This document shows, in pieces, positions 1 through 8,229 of a stretch of DNA of 64,000 nt. Under the pieces are notes generated by a model, which was not told the DNA's origin, ran no database searches, and saw nothing but the letters and a program-made list of their open reading frames with translations. The stretch is from Hymenobacter armeniacus (GTDB taxonomy: Bacteria > Bacteroidota > Bacteroidia > Cytophagales > Hymenobacteraceae): NCBI RefSeq assembly GCF_014699055.1, contig NZ_JACXAC010000001.1:496001-560000 (forward strand). The letters run 5' to 3'. Within the stretch, counting starts at the first letter, position 1; each line of letters starts with the position of its first letter. A program made the translations under genes and the position numbers.

Positions 1-468
1 CGAAGCCGCCTGCGGCGTCAGTTTTACCCCCGTGAACAGCTGGGGGTTGCTCACCGACGCAATGGGCTCGACGTTCAGGCGCTTGTCGAAGCGGCTCACG
101 TTGGCCAGCTTGAGCAGGGTCTCATAATTGGCGGTGTGCCCGGCTTTGGTTTTGATAAAGAAGCTGTTGACCCGAAGCGTTTCGGGATTGTAGCTCACTT
201 CCAGCGCGGTGGTGTCGCGCCAATAGGTGTAGAGGGCTTCGGTGGCGCCCGACGGGCCCACGCGGGGCGTGCGGTCGTGGTCGGGGCGAATGCTTTGGCC
301 GGTGAGGGGCTGGGCTATTTGGTCGGCGTTCATGCCCAACAGGGCCGGCACATCGAAGGCCCGGCTCACGGGCGGCACCGCGGTGGCGGTGGGCGCATCA
401 GCGGCGGGCTGGTCGGTGGCCGCGCACCCCAGCAAGAAACCCAGCGGCAGGAGGAAACGGTAGCGCAT
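1..468 (-). CDS. Lipoprotein of unknown function, 3' end cut by window edge
   Basis: The frame opens at ATG 468 and stays open to the window edge, so 156 residues are visible and the C-terminus is missing. The N-terminus is a lipoprotein signal: a short basic start (MRYR), a hydrophobic run and the lipobox LGCA, so Cys15 would be lipidated and the protein anchored in the envelope. A low-complexity Ala/Thr/Pro linker follows, then a globular part with acidic and aromatic residues. I recognise no family. The next gene upstream, paaZ, is divergent, with about 270 bases between, so this gene has its own promoter; no clear TAnnTTTG box was found for it. Confidence 0.7.
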   Translation of the reverse strand, partial: MRYRFLLPLGFLLGCAATDQPAADAPTATAVPPVSRAFDVPALLGMNADQIAQPLTGQSIRPDHDRTPRVGPSGATEALYTYWRDTTALEVSYNPETLRVNSFFIKTKAGHTANYETLLKLANVSRFDKRLNVEPIASVSNPQLFTGVKLTPQAAS

Positions 469-640
469 CAGTTCAGAGTTAAGTGAGGCAGAAGGAGGTA
501 TACGCAAAAGCTGGCGCGTGCGACCAACTCTTCTGATTGCCATCCCCGCAGCATGCGCCGGGCACGAGCGGGGCCTGCCACTTAAATTCGGCCGCCAATG
601 AACCGCAACGGCCGGCAAACCCCTTTAGAACCGCCGGCGT

Positions 641-712
641 GTAGCGTGGACTCCGCGAGTCCGCGCCTGCCAGAACGTTCTACCAAACGCGGACTTGCAG
701 AGTCCGCGCTAC
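641..712. repeat. Extragenic inverted repeat, 24-base arms
   Basis: Arms at 641-664 and 689-712 match with two or three differences and enclose a 24-base spacer that contains the palindrome GAACGTTC. The element lies between the divergent lipoprotein gene and paaZ. There is no coding sequence and no T-run, so it looks like an interspersed palindrome rather than a terminator. The rest of 469-738 shows nothing recognisable. Confidence 0.7.
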
Positions 713-738
713 AATTCTAAACATCATTCCCACCCACC

Positions 739-2802
739 ATGCCCCACACCCTCGAAAACTACACCCTCGGCCGCTGGACGCCCGGCGCCAGCGCGCCCCA
801 GGAAATGCTCGACGCCAGCACCGGCGAAGTCATTGCCCTGGCCAACACCGAAGGCTTTGACTTTGCTTCCATTCTGGACTATGGCCGCCGCGTGGGCAAC
901 CCCAAGCTGCGCCGCATGACCTTCCACGAGCGGGGCCGCATGCTGAAGGCGCTGGCCTTCCACTTGCAGGAAAAGAAGGAGATTTTCTACGAGCTCAGCT
1001 ACCGCTCCGGCGCCACGCGGGCCGATTCCTGGATTGACATAGAGGGCGGCATCGGCAACCTGTTTGCCAACGCCTCGCTGCGGCGCAAGTTTCCCGACAA
1101 GCCGTTTTACGTGGAGGGCGAGCCGGTGGGCCTGAGCAAGGGCGGCACCTTCATGGCCCAGCACCTGCTGGTGCCCCGCGAAGGCGTGGCGGTGCACATC
1201 AACGCCTACAACTTCCCCATCTGGGGCATGCTGGAGAAAATTGCGGTGAACCTGCTGGCCGGCATGCCCGCCGTGGTGAAGCCCGCCGTGCCCTCGGCCT
1301 ACCTCACCGAGGCCGTGGTGCGCGAAATCATCGCCTCCGGCATCCTGCCCGAAGGCGCGTTGCAGCTCGTGGTGGGCTCGGGCCAGGGCATTCTCGACCA
1401 TGTGACCTACCAGGACGTGGTGACCTTCACCGGCTCGGCCGCCACCGGCCGCAAGCTGCGCGCCCACCCGCGCCTCATCGAAGAAGCCGTGCCCTTCACC
1501 ATGGAAGCCGACTCGCTCAACGCCGCCGTGCTGGGCGTGGATGCGCGGCCCGGCACCCCGGAGTTCGACTTGTTCATCAAGGAAATCCGCAAGGAGATGA
1601 CGGCCAAGTGCGGGCAGAAATGCACCGCCATTCGCCGCGCCATCGTGCCCGAAGCCTACTTGGAAGACGTGCAGATTGCCCTGGGCAAGGCCCTGGCCCA
1701 AACCACCGTGGGCCACCCGCAGGCCGAAGGTGTGCGCATGGGCGCCCTGGCCGGCCGGGCCCAGGCCGAGATTTTCCGCGAGCGGGTGCGCCACCTGGCC
1801 CAACACACGCCCATCGTGTATGGCAACTTGGAAGAAGTGGAGCTGCTGGGCAAAGAGCGCGGCGCCGACTACGCCAAGGGCGCCTTCACCTCGCCCATCG
1901 TGCTGCGCAACGACGACCCGTTCAAGCACCTCGACAGCCACGAAATCGAAGCCTTCGGCCCGGTGGTGACGCTGATGCCCTACCGCGAAACCGAAGAGGC
2001 CGTGACGCTAGCCAACATGGGCAAGGGCTCGCTGGTGTGCTCCCTGGCCACCAACGACCCGCGCACGGCCCAGGACTTCGTGCTGGGCGCCGCCACGCAC
2101 CACGGCCGCATCCTGGTGCTGAACGGCGAAATGGCCAAGGAAAGCACCGGGCACGGCTCGCCGCTGCCGCAGCTCATCCACGGCGGCCCCGGCCGGGCCG
2201 GCGGCGGGCAGGAGATGGGCGGCATCCGCGGGGTGGAGCATTTCATGCAGCGCGTGGCCCTGCAGGGCTCGCCGAGCATGATTACGGCCATCACGGAAGT
2301 CTACCAGACCGGTGCCAAGCAGATAGAAAAAGACAAGCACCCCTTCCAGCACTACTTCGAAGAGCTCGCAATTGGCCAGACCTACACCACCCACCGCCAC
2401 ACCGTGACGGAGGCCGACATCAGTGCTTTCGCCCAGGTGTCGGGCGATAATTTCTACGCCCACGTCGACGCCACCTCGCTGGAGGGCACGCTCTTCACCG
2501 GGCGCGTGGCCCATGGCTACTACATCCTGAGCAAGGCCGCCGGCATGTTCGTGGACCCGCGCAAAGGGCCCGTGCTGCTCAACTACGGCCTCGACGAATG
2601 CCGCTTCACCAAGCCCGTGTACCCTGGCATGACCATCGGCGTGACGCTGACGGTGAAGGAAAAAGTAGGGCAGGAGAAGCGCGACGAAACCGACGTGGCC
2701 AAAGGCATCGTGCGCTGGCTGGTGACCGTGACCGACGAAACCGGCGAAACCGTGGCCGTGGCCACGATTCTGACCATGGTGAAGAAGCGGAATCAAGAGT
2801 AG
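739..2802 (+). CDS. paaZ: PaaZ: oxepin-CoA hydrolase / semialdehyde dehydrogenase
   Basis: This is a 687-residue bifunctional enzyme of aerobic phenylacetate catabolism. It opens the oxepin-CoA ring and oxidises the resulting semialdehyde with NADP+. Residues 1-520 are an aldehyde dehydrogenase domain with FTGSAATGRKL, the general base Glu256 (in MEADSLN) and the nucleophile Cys295 (in GQKCTA). These numbers equal those of E. coli PaaZ. Residues about 540-680 are a MaoC-type R-hydratase domain with the dyad Asp570 and His575 in GDNFYAHVD. Length is typical (about 680). The ATG at 739 fits the family start. No paaABCE, paaG or paaK genes lie nearby, so it is an orphan here. A perfect hairpin follows at 2828-2869. 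Confidence 0.95.
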   Translation: MPHTLENYTLGRWTPGASAPQEMLDASTGEVIALANTEGFDFASILDYGRRVGNPKLRRMTFHERGRMLKALAFHLQEKKEIFYELSYRSGATRADSWIDIEGGIGNLFANASLRRKFPDKPFYVEGEPVGLSKGGTFMAQHLLVPREGVAVHINAYNFPIWGMLEKIAVNLLAGMPAVVKPAVPSAYLTEAVVREIIASGILPEGALQLVVGSGQGILDHVTYQDVVTFTGSAATGRKLRAHPRLIEEAVPFTMEADSLNAAVLGVDARPGTPEFDLFIKEIRKEMTAKCGQKCTAIRRAIVPEAYLEDVQIALGKALAQTTVGHPQAEGVRMGALAGRAQAEIFRERVRHLAQHTPIVYGNLEEVELLGKERGADYAKGAFTSPIVLRNDDPFKHLDSHEIEAFGPVVTLMPYRETEEAVTLANMGKGSLVCSLATNDPRTAQDFVLGAATHHGRILVLNGEMAKESTGHGSPLPQLIHGGPGRAGGGQEMGGIRGVEHFMQRVALQGSPSMITAITEVYQTGAKQIEKDKHPFQHYFEELAIGQTYTTHRHTVTEADISAFAQVSGDNFYAHVDATSLEGTLFTGRVAHGYYILSKAAGMFVDPRKGPVLLNYGLDECRFTKPVYPGMTIGVTLTVKEKVGQEKRDETDVAKGIVRWLVTVTDETGETVAVATILTMVKKRNQE

Positions 2803-2827
2803 AAAATTCAGTAGATTCAATTATCGA

Positions 2828-2869
2828 AAACACAGAGTGCCAGCCGATAGCGGCTGGCACTCTGTGTTT
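2828..2869. terminator. Bidirectional terminator between paaZ and purK
   Basis: A perfect 19-base stem (2828-2846 with 2851-2869) closes a 4-base loop. The A/T ends of the stem give short U-runs in either direction. It sits between the convergent genes paaZ and purK, where one terminator would serve both. The following 2870-3037 contains nothing recognisable. Confidence 0.8.
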
Positions 2870-3037
2870 AACAAGGCCCGATGGGATGACTGAGGCCTTT
2901 CGGGCGAGCCATCAGGGCCGGGTAGCCTGCGGCGAGGTCAAAGACCGTCACAAGGTTTGGGGCACCCGGCTCACAAATGGCTCGATGCTCGAAATGATGG
3001 GCAGGAGGGACGGCCCGCTAGTGTTGAAAGTCATTGG

Positions 3038-4285
3038 CTAATCCTCGTATCCCGGCAAGCCGAGCAGTGCGACAGCGCGCTGGGCCACAGCTTTGACACT
3101 GGCAACATCCGGACCGGTGATGGTCAGGTGGCCCATTTTGCGGCCGGCGCGGGCGTGCAGCTTGCCGTACAGGTGCAGGTGCGTGCCCGGCAGGCGCAGC
3201 ACGGCCGTCCAGTCGGGCTCGCGCCGTTGGCCGCTGGCGTCCAACCACACATCGCCCAGCAGGTTGAGCATGATGGCCGGCGAATGCTGACGCGGCTGCG
3301 GCAGGGGCAGGCCGGCCATGGCATGCACCTGCAAGTCAAACTGCGAGGCGTCGCAGGCGTCCAGGGTGTAGTGGCCGCTGTTGTGCGGGCGCGGGGCCAT
3401 CTCGTTCACCACCAGGCTGCCGTGTTCGCTGCCGTCTTCTACCATAAAAAACTCGACGCACAGCACCCCAACGTAGCTGAGCTGCTGCGCAATGGCCACC
3501 GCCGCGTCGCGGGCCCGGGTTGCCAGGGCGGGCGGCATGTTGCCTTCGTAGGCGTGGGTAACGGCCAAAATACCGTCGACGTGCACATTGCGCTGCGGGG
3601 CGAAGCTGACCACTTGCCCGTCCCAGCCGCGCGCTACCAGCACCGAACATTCGGCGGTGAGCGGCAGCATCTTTTCCAGCACGCACGCCACGCTGCCTAG
3701 CTCCGCCCAGGCTGTGGCTAGGTCCGCGGCGTTCCGGACGCGGACCTGGCCCTTGCCGTCGTAGCCCAGGCGGGCGGTTTTGAGGATGCCGGGCAATAAG
3801 TCCGGCCGCTCATCCCGGACGGCCTGCAACTCAGCCGGCGTTTCAATCACCGCATAGGGCGCACAGGTCACCCCCGATAGGTCAGCACAGGCCACAAAGT
3901 GGGCTTTTTCCTCGATGCGGTTTTGGGCAATGCCCACCACGGCCGCGCCCGGGGCCACGGGCCGCGTTTGCGCCAGCGTCTGCAGGGCCTGCGCGGGCAC
4001 GTTTTCAAACTCGGTCGTGATGGCCTGGCATAAATCAGCAAGCTGGGCCAGCCCGGCCGGGTCGTCGTAGTCGGTCTGGATGTGGTGGTGGCTCACCAGC
4101 CCGGCGGGGCTTTCGGTGTCAGGCTCCAGCACGGCGGTGAAGTAGCCCAGGCGCTGGGCGGCGTGCACAAACATGCGGCCCAACTGGCCGCCGCCCAGCA
4201 CGCCCAGGGTGGCCGGCCTGCCCGCGGCATCCGTGCTGCCGGGGTAAATAGGCGTCATCGCGGCAATGTGCATGGCGTTGTTCAT
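3038..4285 (-). CDS. purK: PurK: N5-carboxyaminoimidazole ribonucleotide synthase
   Basis: This 415-residue ATP-grasp enzyme converts AIR, bicarbonate and ATP into N5-CAIR in purine synthesis. The N-terminal biotin-carboxylase-like fold starts at LGVLGGGQLGRM near residue 28. The ATP-grasp core has EKMLPLTAECSVLVAR and the metal-binding stretch VVNEMAPRPHNSGHYT. The length is somewhat above the usual 350-390 because of about 25 extra residues at the N-terminus. Codons 5 and 10 are also ATG and could be the true start. The first ATG overlaps the purE stop as ATGA (4282-4285), which points to translational coupling. Confidence 0.95.
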   Translation of the reverse strand: MNNAMHIAAMTPIYPGSTDAAGRPATLGVLGGGQLGRMFVHAAQRLGYFTAVLEPDTESPAGLVSHHHIQTDYDDPAGLAQLADLCQAITTEFENVPAQALQTLAQTRPVAPGAAVVGIAQNRIEEKAHFVACADLSGVTCAPYAVIETPAELQAVRDERPDLLPGILKTARLGYDGKGQVRVRNAADLATAWAELGSVACVLEKMLPLTAECSVLVARGWDGQVVSFAPQRNVHVDGILAVTHAYEGNMPPALATRARDAAVAIAQQLSYVGVLCVEFFMVEDGSEHGSLVVNEMAPRPHNSGHYTLDACDASQFDLQVHAMAGLPLPQPRQHSPAIMLNLLGDVWLDASGQRREPDWTAVLRLPGTHLHLYGKLHARAGRKMGHLTITGPDVASVKAVAQRAVALLGLPGYED

Positions 4286-4794
4286 ACCGGCAGCGTCATG
4301 GCGCGGGCGGCCTCGGTTTGGGCAACGCGAAACGCCTGCAGCTTGGTGGCCAGCCCCGGGTCGTGCAGGGCCAGCATGCTCACGGCGAACAGCGCCGCAT
4401 TGGCCGCCCCGGCCGTGCCAATCGCAAACGTGGCCACGGGCACCCCTTTGGGCATTTGCACAATGCTGTGCAGCGAATCAACCCCCTGCAAATGGCGGCT
4501 GGCCACTGGCACCCCCAACACGGGCACCGTGGTTTTGGCAGCCAGCATGCCCGGCAAGTGGGCGGCCCCGCCCGCGCCGGCAATGATGGCCTGCAAGCCG
4601 CGCGGCCCGGCTTGCTCTGCGTAGGCAAACAAGTCGTCAGGCATGCGGTGGGCCGACACCACGCGCGCTTCGTGGGCCACGCCAAAATCCGTGAGAATCT
4701 GCACGGCGTGCTGCATGGTGTCCCAGTCACTGCTGGAGCCCATGACCACGCCGATGAGGGGGGGGGGAGAATCAGAGGTGGAGGAGGTACTCAT
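4282..4794 (-). CDS. purE: PurE: N5-CAIR mutase
   Basis: PurE (170 residues) moves the carboxylate of N5-CAIR to form CAIR, directly after PurK. The family motif GVVMGSSSDWDTM begins near residue 15, followed by SAHRMPD and AGAGGAAHLPGMLA, which line the nucleotide-binding active site. Gene order purE-purK with a 4-base overlap is the classic arrangement. The N-terminal tail is odd: it is Ser/Thr-rich and its Pro-Pro-Pro codons come from an uninterrupted run of ten C (coding strand, 4758-4767). No in-frame ATG lies between the run and the catalytic core until Met18 (in VVMGSS), so slippage in the run would shift the whole gene out of frame. Confidence 0.95.
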   Translation of the reverse strand: MSTSSTSDSPPPLIGVVMGSSSDWDTMQHAVQILTDFGVAHEARVVSAHRMPDDLFAYAEQAGPRGLQAIIAGAGGAAHLPGMLAAKTTVPVLGVPVASRHLQGVDSLHSIVQMPKGVPVATFAIGTAGAANAALFAVSMLALHDPGLATKLQAFRVAQTEAARAMTLPV

Positions 4795-4812
4795 AAGGTC
4801 AGGTAATTGGTC

Positions 4813-4867
4813 GTCCTGCTGAGCGCAGCCGAAGCATTTCTACCGCTTCGGCTGCGCTCAGCAGGAC
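4813..4867. repeat. Extragenic inverted repeat (CTGAGCGCAGCC family)
   Basis: Perfect 23-base arms at 4813-4835 and 4845-4867 enclose a 9-base loop. The core CTGAGCGCAGCC recurs in the element at 9575-9668, so this is a repeated family. It lies between pyrC and purE, where it could end the pyrBC transcript or modulate read-through into purEK. There is no strong T-run on either side. Confidence 0.8.
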
Positions 4868-4904
4868 CTTCTATATTAACGTTTGTCTTTCCGTCACCAA
4901 CCCA

Positions 4905-6182
4905 TTAGCGCTCTAACAGGACCTCTGTTCCAAGAATCACCATATCCACGCTGCCTTTTAAGGTCTGGTTGATGAAGGGCGTGTTTTGGGATTTGGACTT
5001 CATAAATTCCTTCGTGAAGGTGGTTTCCGCCTCGGTATCGAACAAGAGGCAATCGGCCGGTTGGCCCACTTCGATGGCGGCCACCGGCAGGCCCATCAGG
5101 CGGCGAGGCTCTGCCGAATAGCGCTTCACTACCAGGTCCCAGCCAAACTTGCCGGGCTCGACAAAGTGGTGGTAGAGCGACACCAGCGCCGTATCGAGGC
5201 CGGTAATGCCGTTGGGCGCGCTGATGAAGTCCTGGGCCTTTTCGAACGGCGTGTGGGGCGCGTGGTCGGTGGCAATGAGGTCGAACACGCCTTCCTTGAG
5301 GCCTTCGAGTAGCGCGTCGCAATCGGCCTGCGTGCGCAGCGGCGGGTTCATCTTGTAGTTGGTGTCGTAGTCGCCAATGTGCTCGTCGGTGAACAGCAGG
5401 TGGTGCGGGGCCACCTCGGCTGTCACCTTCACGTCGCCGCGCGATTTCCACCAGCGAATGGTTTCCATGCCCAGCTTGCTCGACACGTGCTGGATGTGCA
5501 CGTGGGCGCCCGCCGCCCGGGCCAGCCGGATGTCGCGGTCGATGATAATCTCCTCGGCGCAGGCCGGCGAGCCCTTGATGCCCAGCCGGTAGCTCATCAC
5601 GCCTTCGTTGAGGGCACGCGGGCCGGCCAGCTCCGGCACCTCGCAGTGGCTGGCGAAGAACATCCCAAACTCGGTGGCGTACTGCATGGCCCGCAGCAGC
5701 ACCGCCGGGTCGGCCGTGGTGTCGCCGTCGTCGGTCAGCATTTTCACCCCCAGCTCGCGCATGCCTTCAATCTCGGCCAGCTCCTTGCCTTCGCGGTTTT
5801 TAGTGACGCAGCCGGAGGTATACACCGGAATGCGGGCCCGGTCCCGGGCATTTTCCAGTACGGTCGCCACCGCGGTGGCCGAATCCAGGGCCGGGCGGGT
5901 GTTGGGCATCATCACCACGCCGGTCACGCCGCCGTTGATGGCGGCTTCGCTGCCCGTGGTGATGGTTTCCTTGTTCTCGAAGCCGGGGGCGCGGAAATGC
6001 ACGTGGGCATCAAACATGCCGGGCAGCAGCACGCGGCCCCGCGCGTCGACGACCCGGGCATCCGCGGGAATGGCCAGGCCTTGGCCGATATCCTGAATTT
6101 TCCCTTCGACAATCAGGACATCGCTTTCGAGCAGCACAGGAGAATTTTCGGAGGCGATGCGGGCGTTTTGAAGGAGAAGCAT
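4905..6182 (-). CDS. pyrC: Dihydroorotase
   Basis: This 425-residue zinc amidohydrolase cyclises N-carbamoyl-aspartate to dihydroorotate, the third pyrimidine step. The metal motif DAHVHFRAPG places the ligands at His60 and His62. The glycine-rich INGGVTGVVMMPNT, the metal-binding EVAPHHLLFTDE and the catalytic IATDHAPHT follow in the expected order. Length and motifs fit the class I (PyrC/AllB-like) form found in Bacteroidota. It lies 78 bases downstream of pyrB on the same strand and is probably co-transcribed with it. No separate promoter box is obvious. Confidence 0.95.
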   Translation of the reverse strand: MLLLQNARIASENSPVLLESDVLIVEGKIQDIGQGLAIPADARVVDARGRVLLPGMFDAHVHFRAPGFENKETITTGSEAAINGGVTGVVMMPNTRPALDSATAVATVLENARDRARIPVYTSGCVTKNREGKELAEIEGMRELGVKMLTDDGDTTADPAVLLRAMQYATEFGMFFASHCEVPELAGPRALNEGVMSYRLGIKGSPACAEEIIIDRDIRLARAAGAHVHIQHVSSKLGMETIRWWKSRGDVKVTAEVAPHHLLFTDEHIGDYDTNYKMNPPLRTQADCDALLEGLKEGVFDLIATDHAPHTPFEKAQDFISAPNGITGLDTALVSLYHHFVEPGKFGWDLVVKRYSAEPRRLMGLPVAAIEVGQPADCLLFDTEAETTFTKEFMKSKSQNTPFINQTLKGSVDMVILGTEVLLER

Positions 6183-6260
6183 GAAGTATTAGTTGCTGTG
6201 AACCACAAGGGGTAGTGGAGAGGAAAATGAAAAAACGAAGGCCGCGGACGCGTGCGGCGG

Positions 6261-7241
6261 TCAGGGCGTAATCACCGTCGAGTTGGCGCGCGGCTGTCCA
6301 GCATACGCTTCCTGCTTCGGGAAGTCGCCGCCCGGCGTGAGCCAGTCGAGCACGGCCATGCGCACGGAAATGCCGTTTTCGACCTGGTTGGTAATCAGGC
6401 TGCGCTCGTAGTCCATCACGGCGTCGCAGAGCTCCACGCCCCGGTTCACGGGGCCGGGGTGCATAATGTAGAGGCCCCGGTCGCTGATTTCGGCCAGCCG
6501 GGTGTTGGTGATGCCGTAGACGCGGTGGTACTCGCGCACGCTGGGGAAAAACTGCACGTCCTGGCGCTCCAGCTGCACGCGGAGCAAGTACACCACGTCG
6601 GGCCCCCAGGCCATGGCCGCCTCGTAGTCGGTGAAGCGGGGGATGGTGGCCGGCACGTACTTGGGCACCAACGAGCCCGGCCCGAGGTACGCCACCTCCA
6701 CACCCAGCTTTTGCAGCAGCGTGCTGGTGGAGCGCGCCACGCGCGAGTGCAGAATGTCGCCGATGATGAGGACTTTCTTGCCGCGGGGGTCCGGGAATTT
6801 CTCCTTGATGGTGAAGGCGTCGAGCAGGGCCTGGGTGGGGTGCTCGTGGGCCCCGTCGCCGGCGTTGATGACGGCCGCCGTGGTCTGCCGCGCAATCATG
6901 CCCGGCAGGCCCGAGTGGCTGTGGCGCACCACAATGTAGTCGGTGCGCATGGCCTGGAGCGTCTCGATGGTTTCGCGCACCGACTCGCCCTTGGTGATGG
7001 AGGAATGGTCGACGTTGAAGTTCGTGACCTCCGCCGAAAGGCGCTTGGCCGCCACCTCAAACGACGAATGCGTGCGGGTGCTGGCCTCGTAGAACAGCAT
7101 GAGTACGGACTTGCCCTCGAGGGCCGGGATTTTCTTCACCGAGCGGGTGAACAGCTTCTTAAAGGACGTGGATTGGTCGAGCAGGAACTCGATTTCCTCG
7201 CGGTGAAGGGATGCGATGTCGAGCAGGTCTTTGCGTGCCAT
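6261..7241 (-). CDS. pyrB: Aspartate carbamoyltransferase catalytic subunit
   Basis: PyrB (326 residues) condenses carbamoyl phosphate and aspartate, the committed pyrimidine step. The carbamoyl-phosphate loop ASTRTHSSFE lies at residues 53-62, and HPTQALLDAFTI and LRVQLERQ follow as in other ATCases. No regulatory subunit pyrI is adjacent, so the enzyme may be an unregulated trimer. It is the first structural gene of the minus-strand cluster. Upstream is a leader of about 300 bases with a short open frame and an intrinsic terminator, which suggests attenuation control. Confidence 0.96.
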   Translation of the reverse strand: MARKDLLDIASLHREEIEFLLDQSTSFKKLFTRSVKKIPALEGKSVLMLFYEASTRTHSSFEVAAKRLSAEVTNFNVDHSSITKGESVRETIETLQAMRTDYIVVRHSHSGLPGMIARQTTAAVINAGDGAHEHPTQALLDAFTIKEKFPDPRGKKVLIIGDILHSRVARSTSTLLQKLGVEVAYLGPGSLVPKYVPATIPRFTDYEAAMAWGPDVVYLLRVQLERQDVQFFPSVREYHRVYGITNTRLAEISDRGLYIMHPGPVNRGVELCDAVMDYERSLITNQVENGISVRMAVLDWLTPGGDFPKQEAYAGQPRANSTVITP

Positions 7242-7363
7242 ACCAAAGCGGGGGAAAATAAGTACGTGGTCAGAATGAGAGACGGGTAAGACGAGCGGTT
7301 TTCGATGCGCTTACCCCGCATTGGCGCCATGATGTATGACTGTCTGCGGGGCAGCCAACGAAC

Positions 7364-7546
7364 TCAGCGGGCATAAAAAAACCGTTTCGGAATCCGAAAC
7401 GGTAACGGGGCAACAGGCGGAAAAACAACGGAAACAACAGCGTCAAAATCGGGAGAACCGATGGCGGCAAAGACCTTCCGGTCCTCCCGCGGTCCCCGGT
7501 CGAGCAGGGCTCCGCGCTTCATCAACAGGTGTTTTGGTTGAAGCAT
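7364..7546 (-). promoter_or_regulatory. Candidate pyrB leader with attenuator and short leader frame
   Basis: A 60-codon frame begins at ATG 7546, four bases after a -7 box, and ends at 7364 just past an intrinsic terminator (7375-7403). Between them lies a U-rich stretch (GUUGUUUCCGUUGUUUUUCC). This is the layout of the E. coli pyrBI leader, in which UTP-dependent pausing lets ribosomes prevent terminator formation. The early leader can also form hairpins, for example a stem of 11 pairs with one G-U near 7457-7496. An unlinked small RNA, or a structured non-coding leader, remain possible. Translation of the frame is unproven. Confidence 0.5.
7375..7403 (-). terminator. Intrinsic terminator in the pyrB leader
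   Basis: A perfect 10-base stem (7381-7390 with 7394-7403) with a 3-base loop is followed on the minus strand by six or more T. It lies about 130 bases before the pyrB start, so constitutive termination here would block pyrB expression. That is what an attenuator requires. Confidence 0.8.
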
Positions 7547-7550
7547 GACG

Positions 7551-7579
7551 CAAAACTACGGAATTGTTAAGCCAGGCAA
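7551..7579 (-). promoter_or_regulatory. Promoter of the pyrB leader
   Basis: The -7 box TAGTTTTG (7551-7558) matches TAnnTTTG exactly. A TTG at 7577-7579 lies 18 bases upstream as a weak -33 element. The box ends only four bases before the ATG at 7546, so the transcript should start at or near that codon. Confidence 0.6.
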
Positions 7580-8182
7580 CTCATCCATAATGTTAAGTTA
7601 TTTTTTGCATTGCTTTCCCCACCTTCTATTTCCGACCTAACGGTCTAAACCACGCTCTTTTTGTCGTGCTTTTCGCCGCTAAAAAAAAATATGGCCTGCG
7701 TAACCAATTGCTTTGCAAGCACAATCCAGCTTAACTTTAGCTCTTTATTTCGGAGGCTCAGTGGGCAAGCCACTGATTTCAGGCAGCAAGCAGCGCATGA
7801 ACAACCCGGTAGTTCACGGGCTGCTTCGCTTTTGGACGGCGCCATTGGCGTCGAGTACGCTGGCGGTTAACTGGAAACACAGCAGGGTGTGGGCAGGGAA
7901 GTCAACTGACTTTCACAGCCACACTACCGGCTGGTGATTCGAAGAAGAAAAAGGCCTGCTAGTTAGAAGCAGCTAACGCTGCAAAACAAAGTGCCAGTTC
8001 ATTCGAATTGATAGTGACTGAGTCGCTGGCTTTCACAAGCAGTGCCACCACAAGAACGGGTGGCTGCAGGACTGCTGAATGCAGAGGAAGCGTGGGTTGG
8101 GTCGATTGATAAATCCTTAAATGGGGACGGGCTGCATAACGACTGCCACCTTTTTTCGCCGCCATTTTTCGCTTGGGCAATA
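7559..8182. other. Gene-free stretch with nested hairpins beside tRNA-Asp
   Basis: No convincing gene lies here; the only ATG frame of note encodes 46 residues from 7797 and resembles nothing I know. The centre holds several compact hairpins: 7758-7764 with 7770-7776; 7788-7794 with 7820-7826, enclosing 7798-7802 with 7812-7816; and 7887-7892 with 7919-7924, enclosing 7899-7904 with 7907-7912. A longer-range 7-base match joins 7806-7812 to 7924-7930. It may be a structured RNA or the remnant of an integrated element next to the tRNA gene. No known riboswitch, RNase P, SRP or tmRNA signature was seen. Confidence 0.35.
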
Positions 8183-8217
8183 AAAAAGGCCATTTCCGTG
8201 CTGGAAATGGCCTTTTT
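8183..8217 (-). terminator. Terminator of tRNA-Asp
   Basis: A perfect 15-base stem (8183-8197 with 8203-8217) with a 5-base loop has A/T-rich outer ends that give a U-run on the minus strand. It lies 13 bases past the 3' end of the tRNA. Confidence 0.85.
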
Positions 8218-8229
8218 ACAAACGATTCG

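Noticed and set aside
4894..5451. Second minus-strand frame overlapping pyrC as a possible frameshifted gene
   Set aside because: pyrC is intact in one frame with all motifs, so the other frame is a shadow.
7728..7734. GCTTAAC and nearby GTTAAG motifs as an integron attC site
   Set aside because: Core motifs are not arranged as an imperfect palindrome of attC length, and no integrase is present.
7758..7776. GCCACTG as part of a cobalamin riboswitch
   Set aside because: The remaining conserved parts of the riboswitch are absent and no cobalamin gene is downstream.
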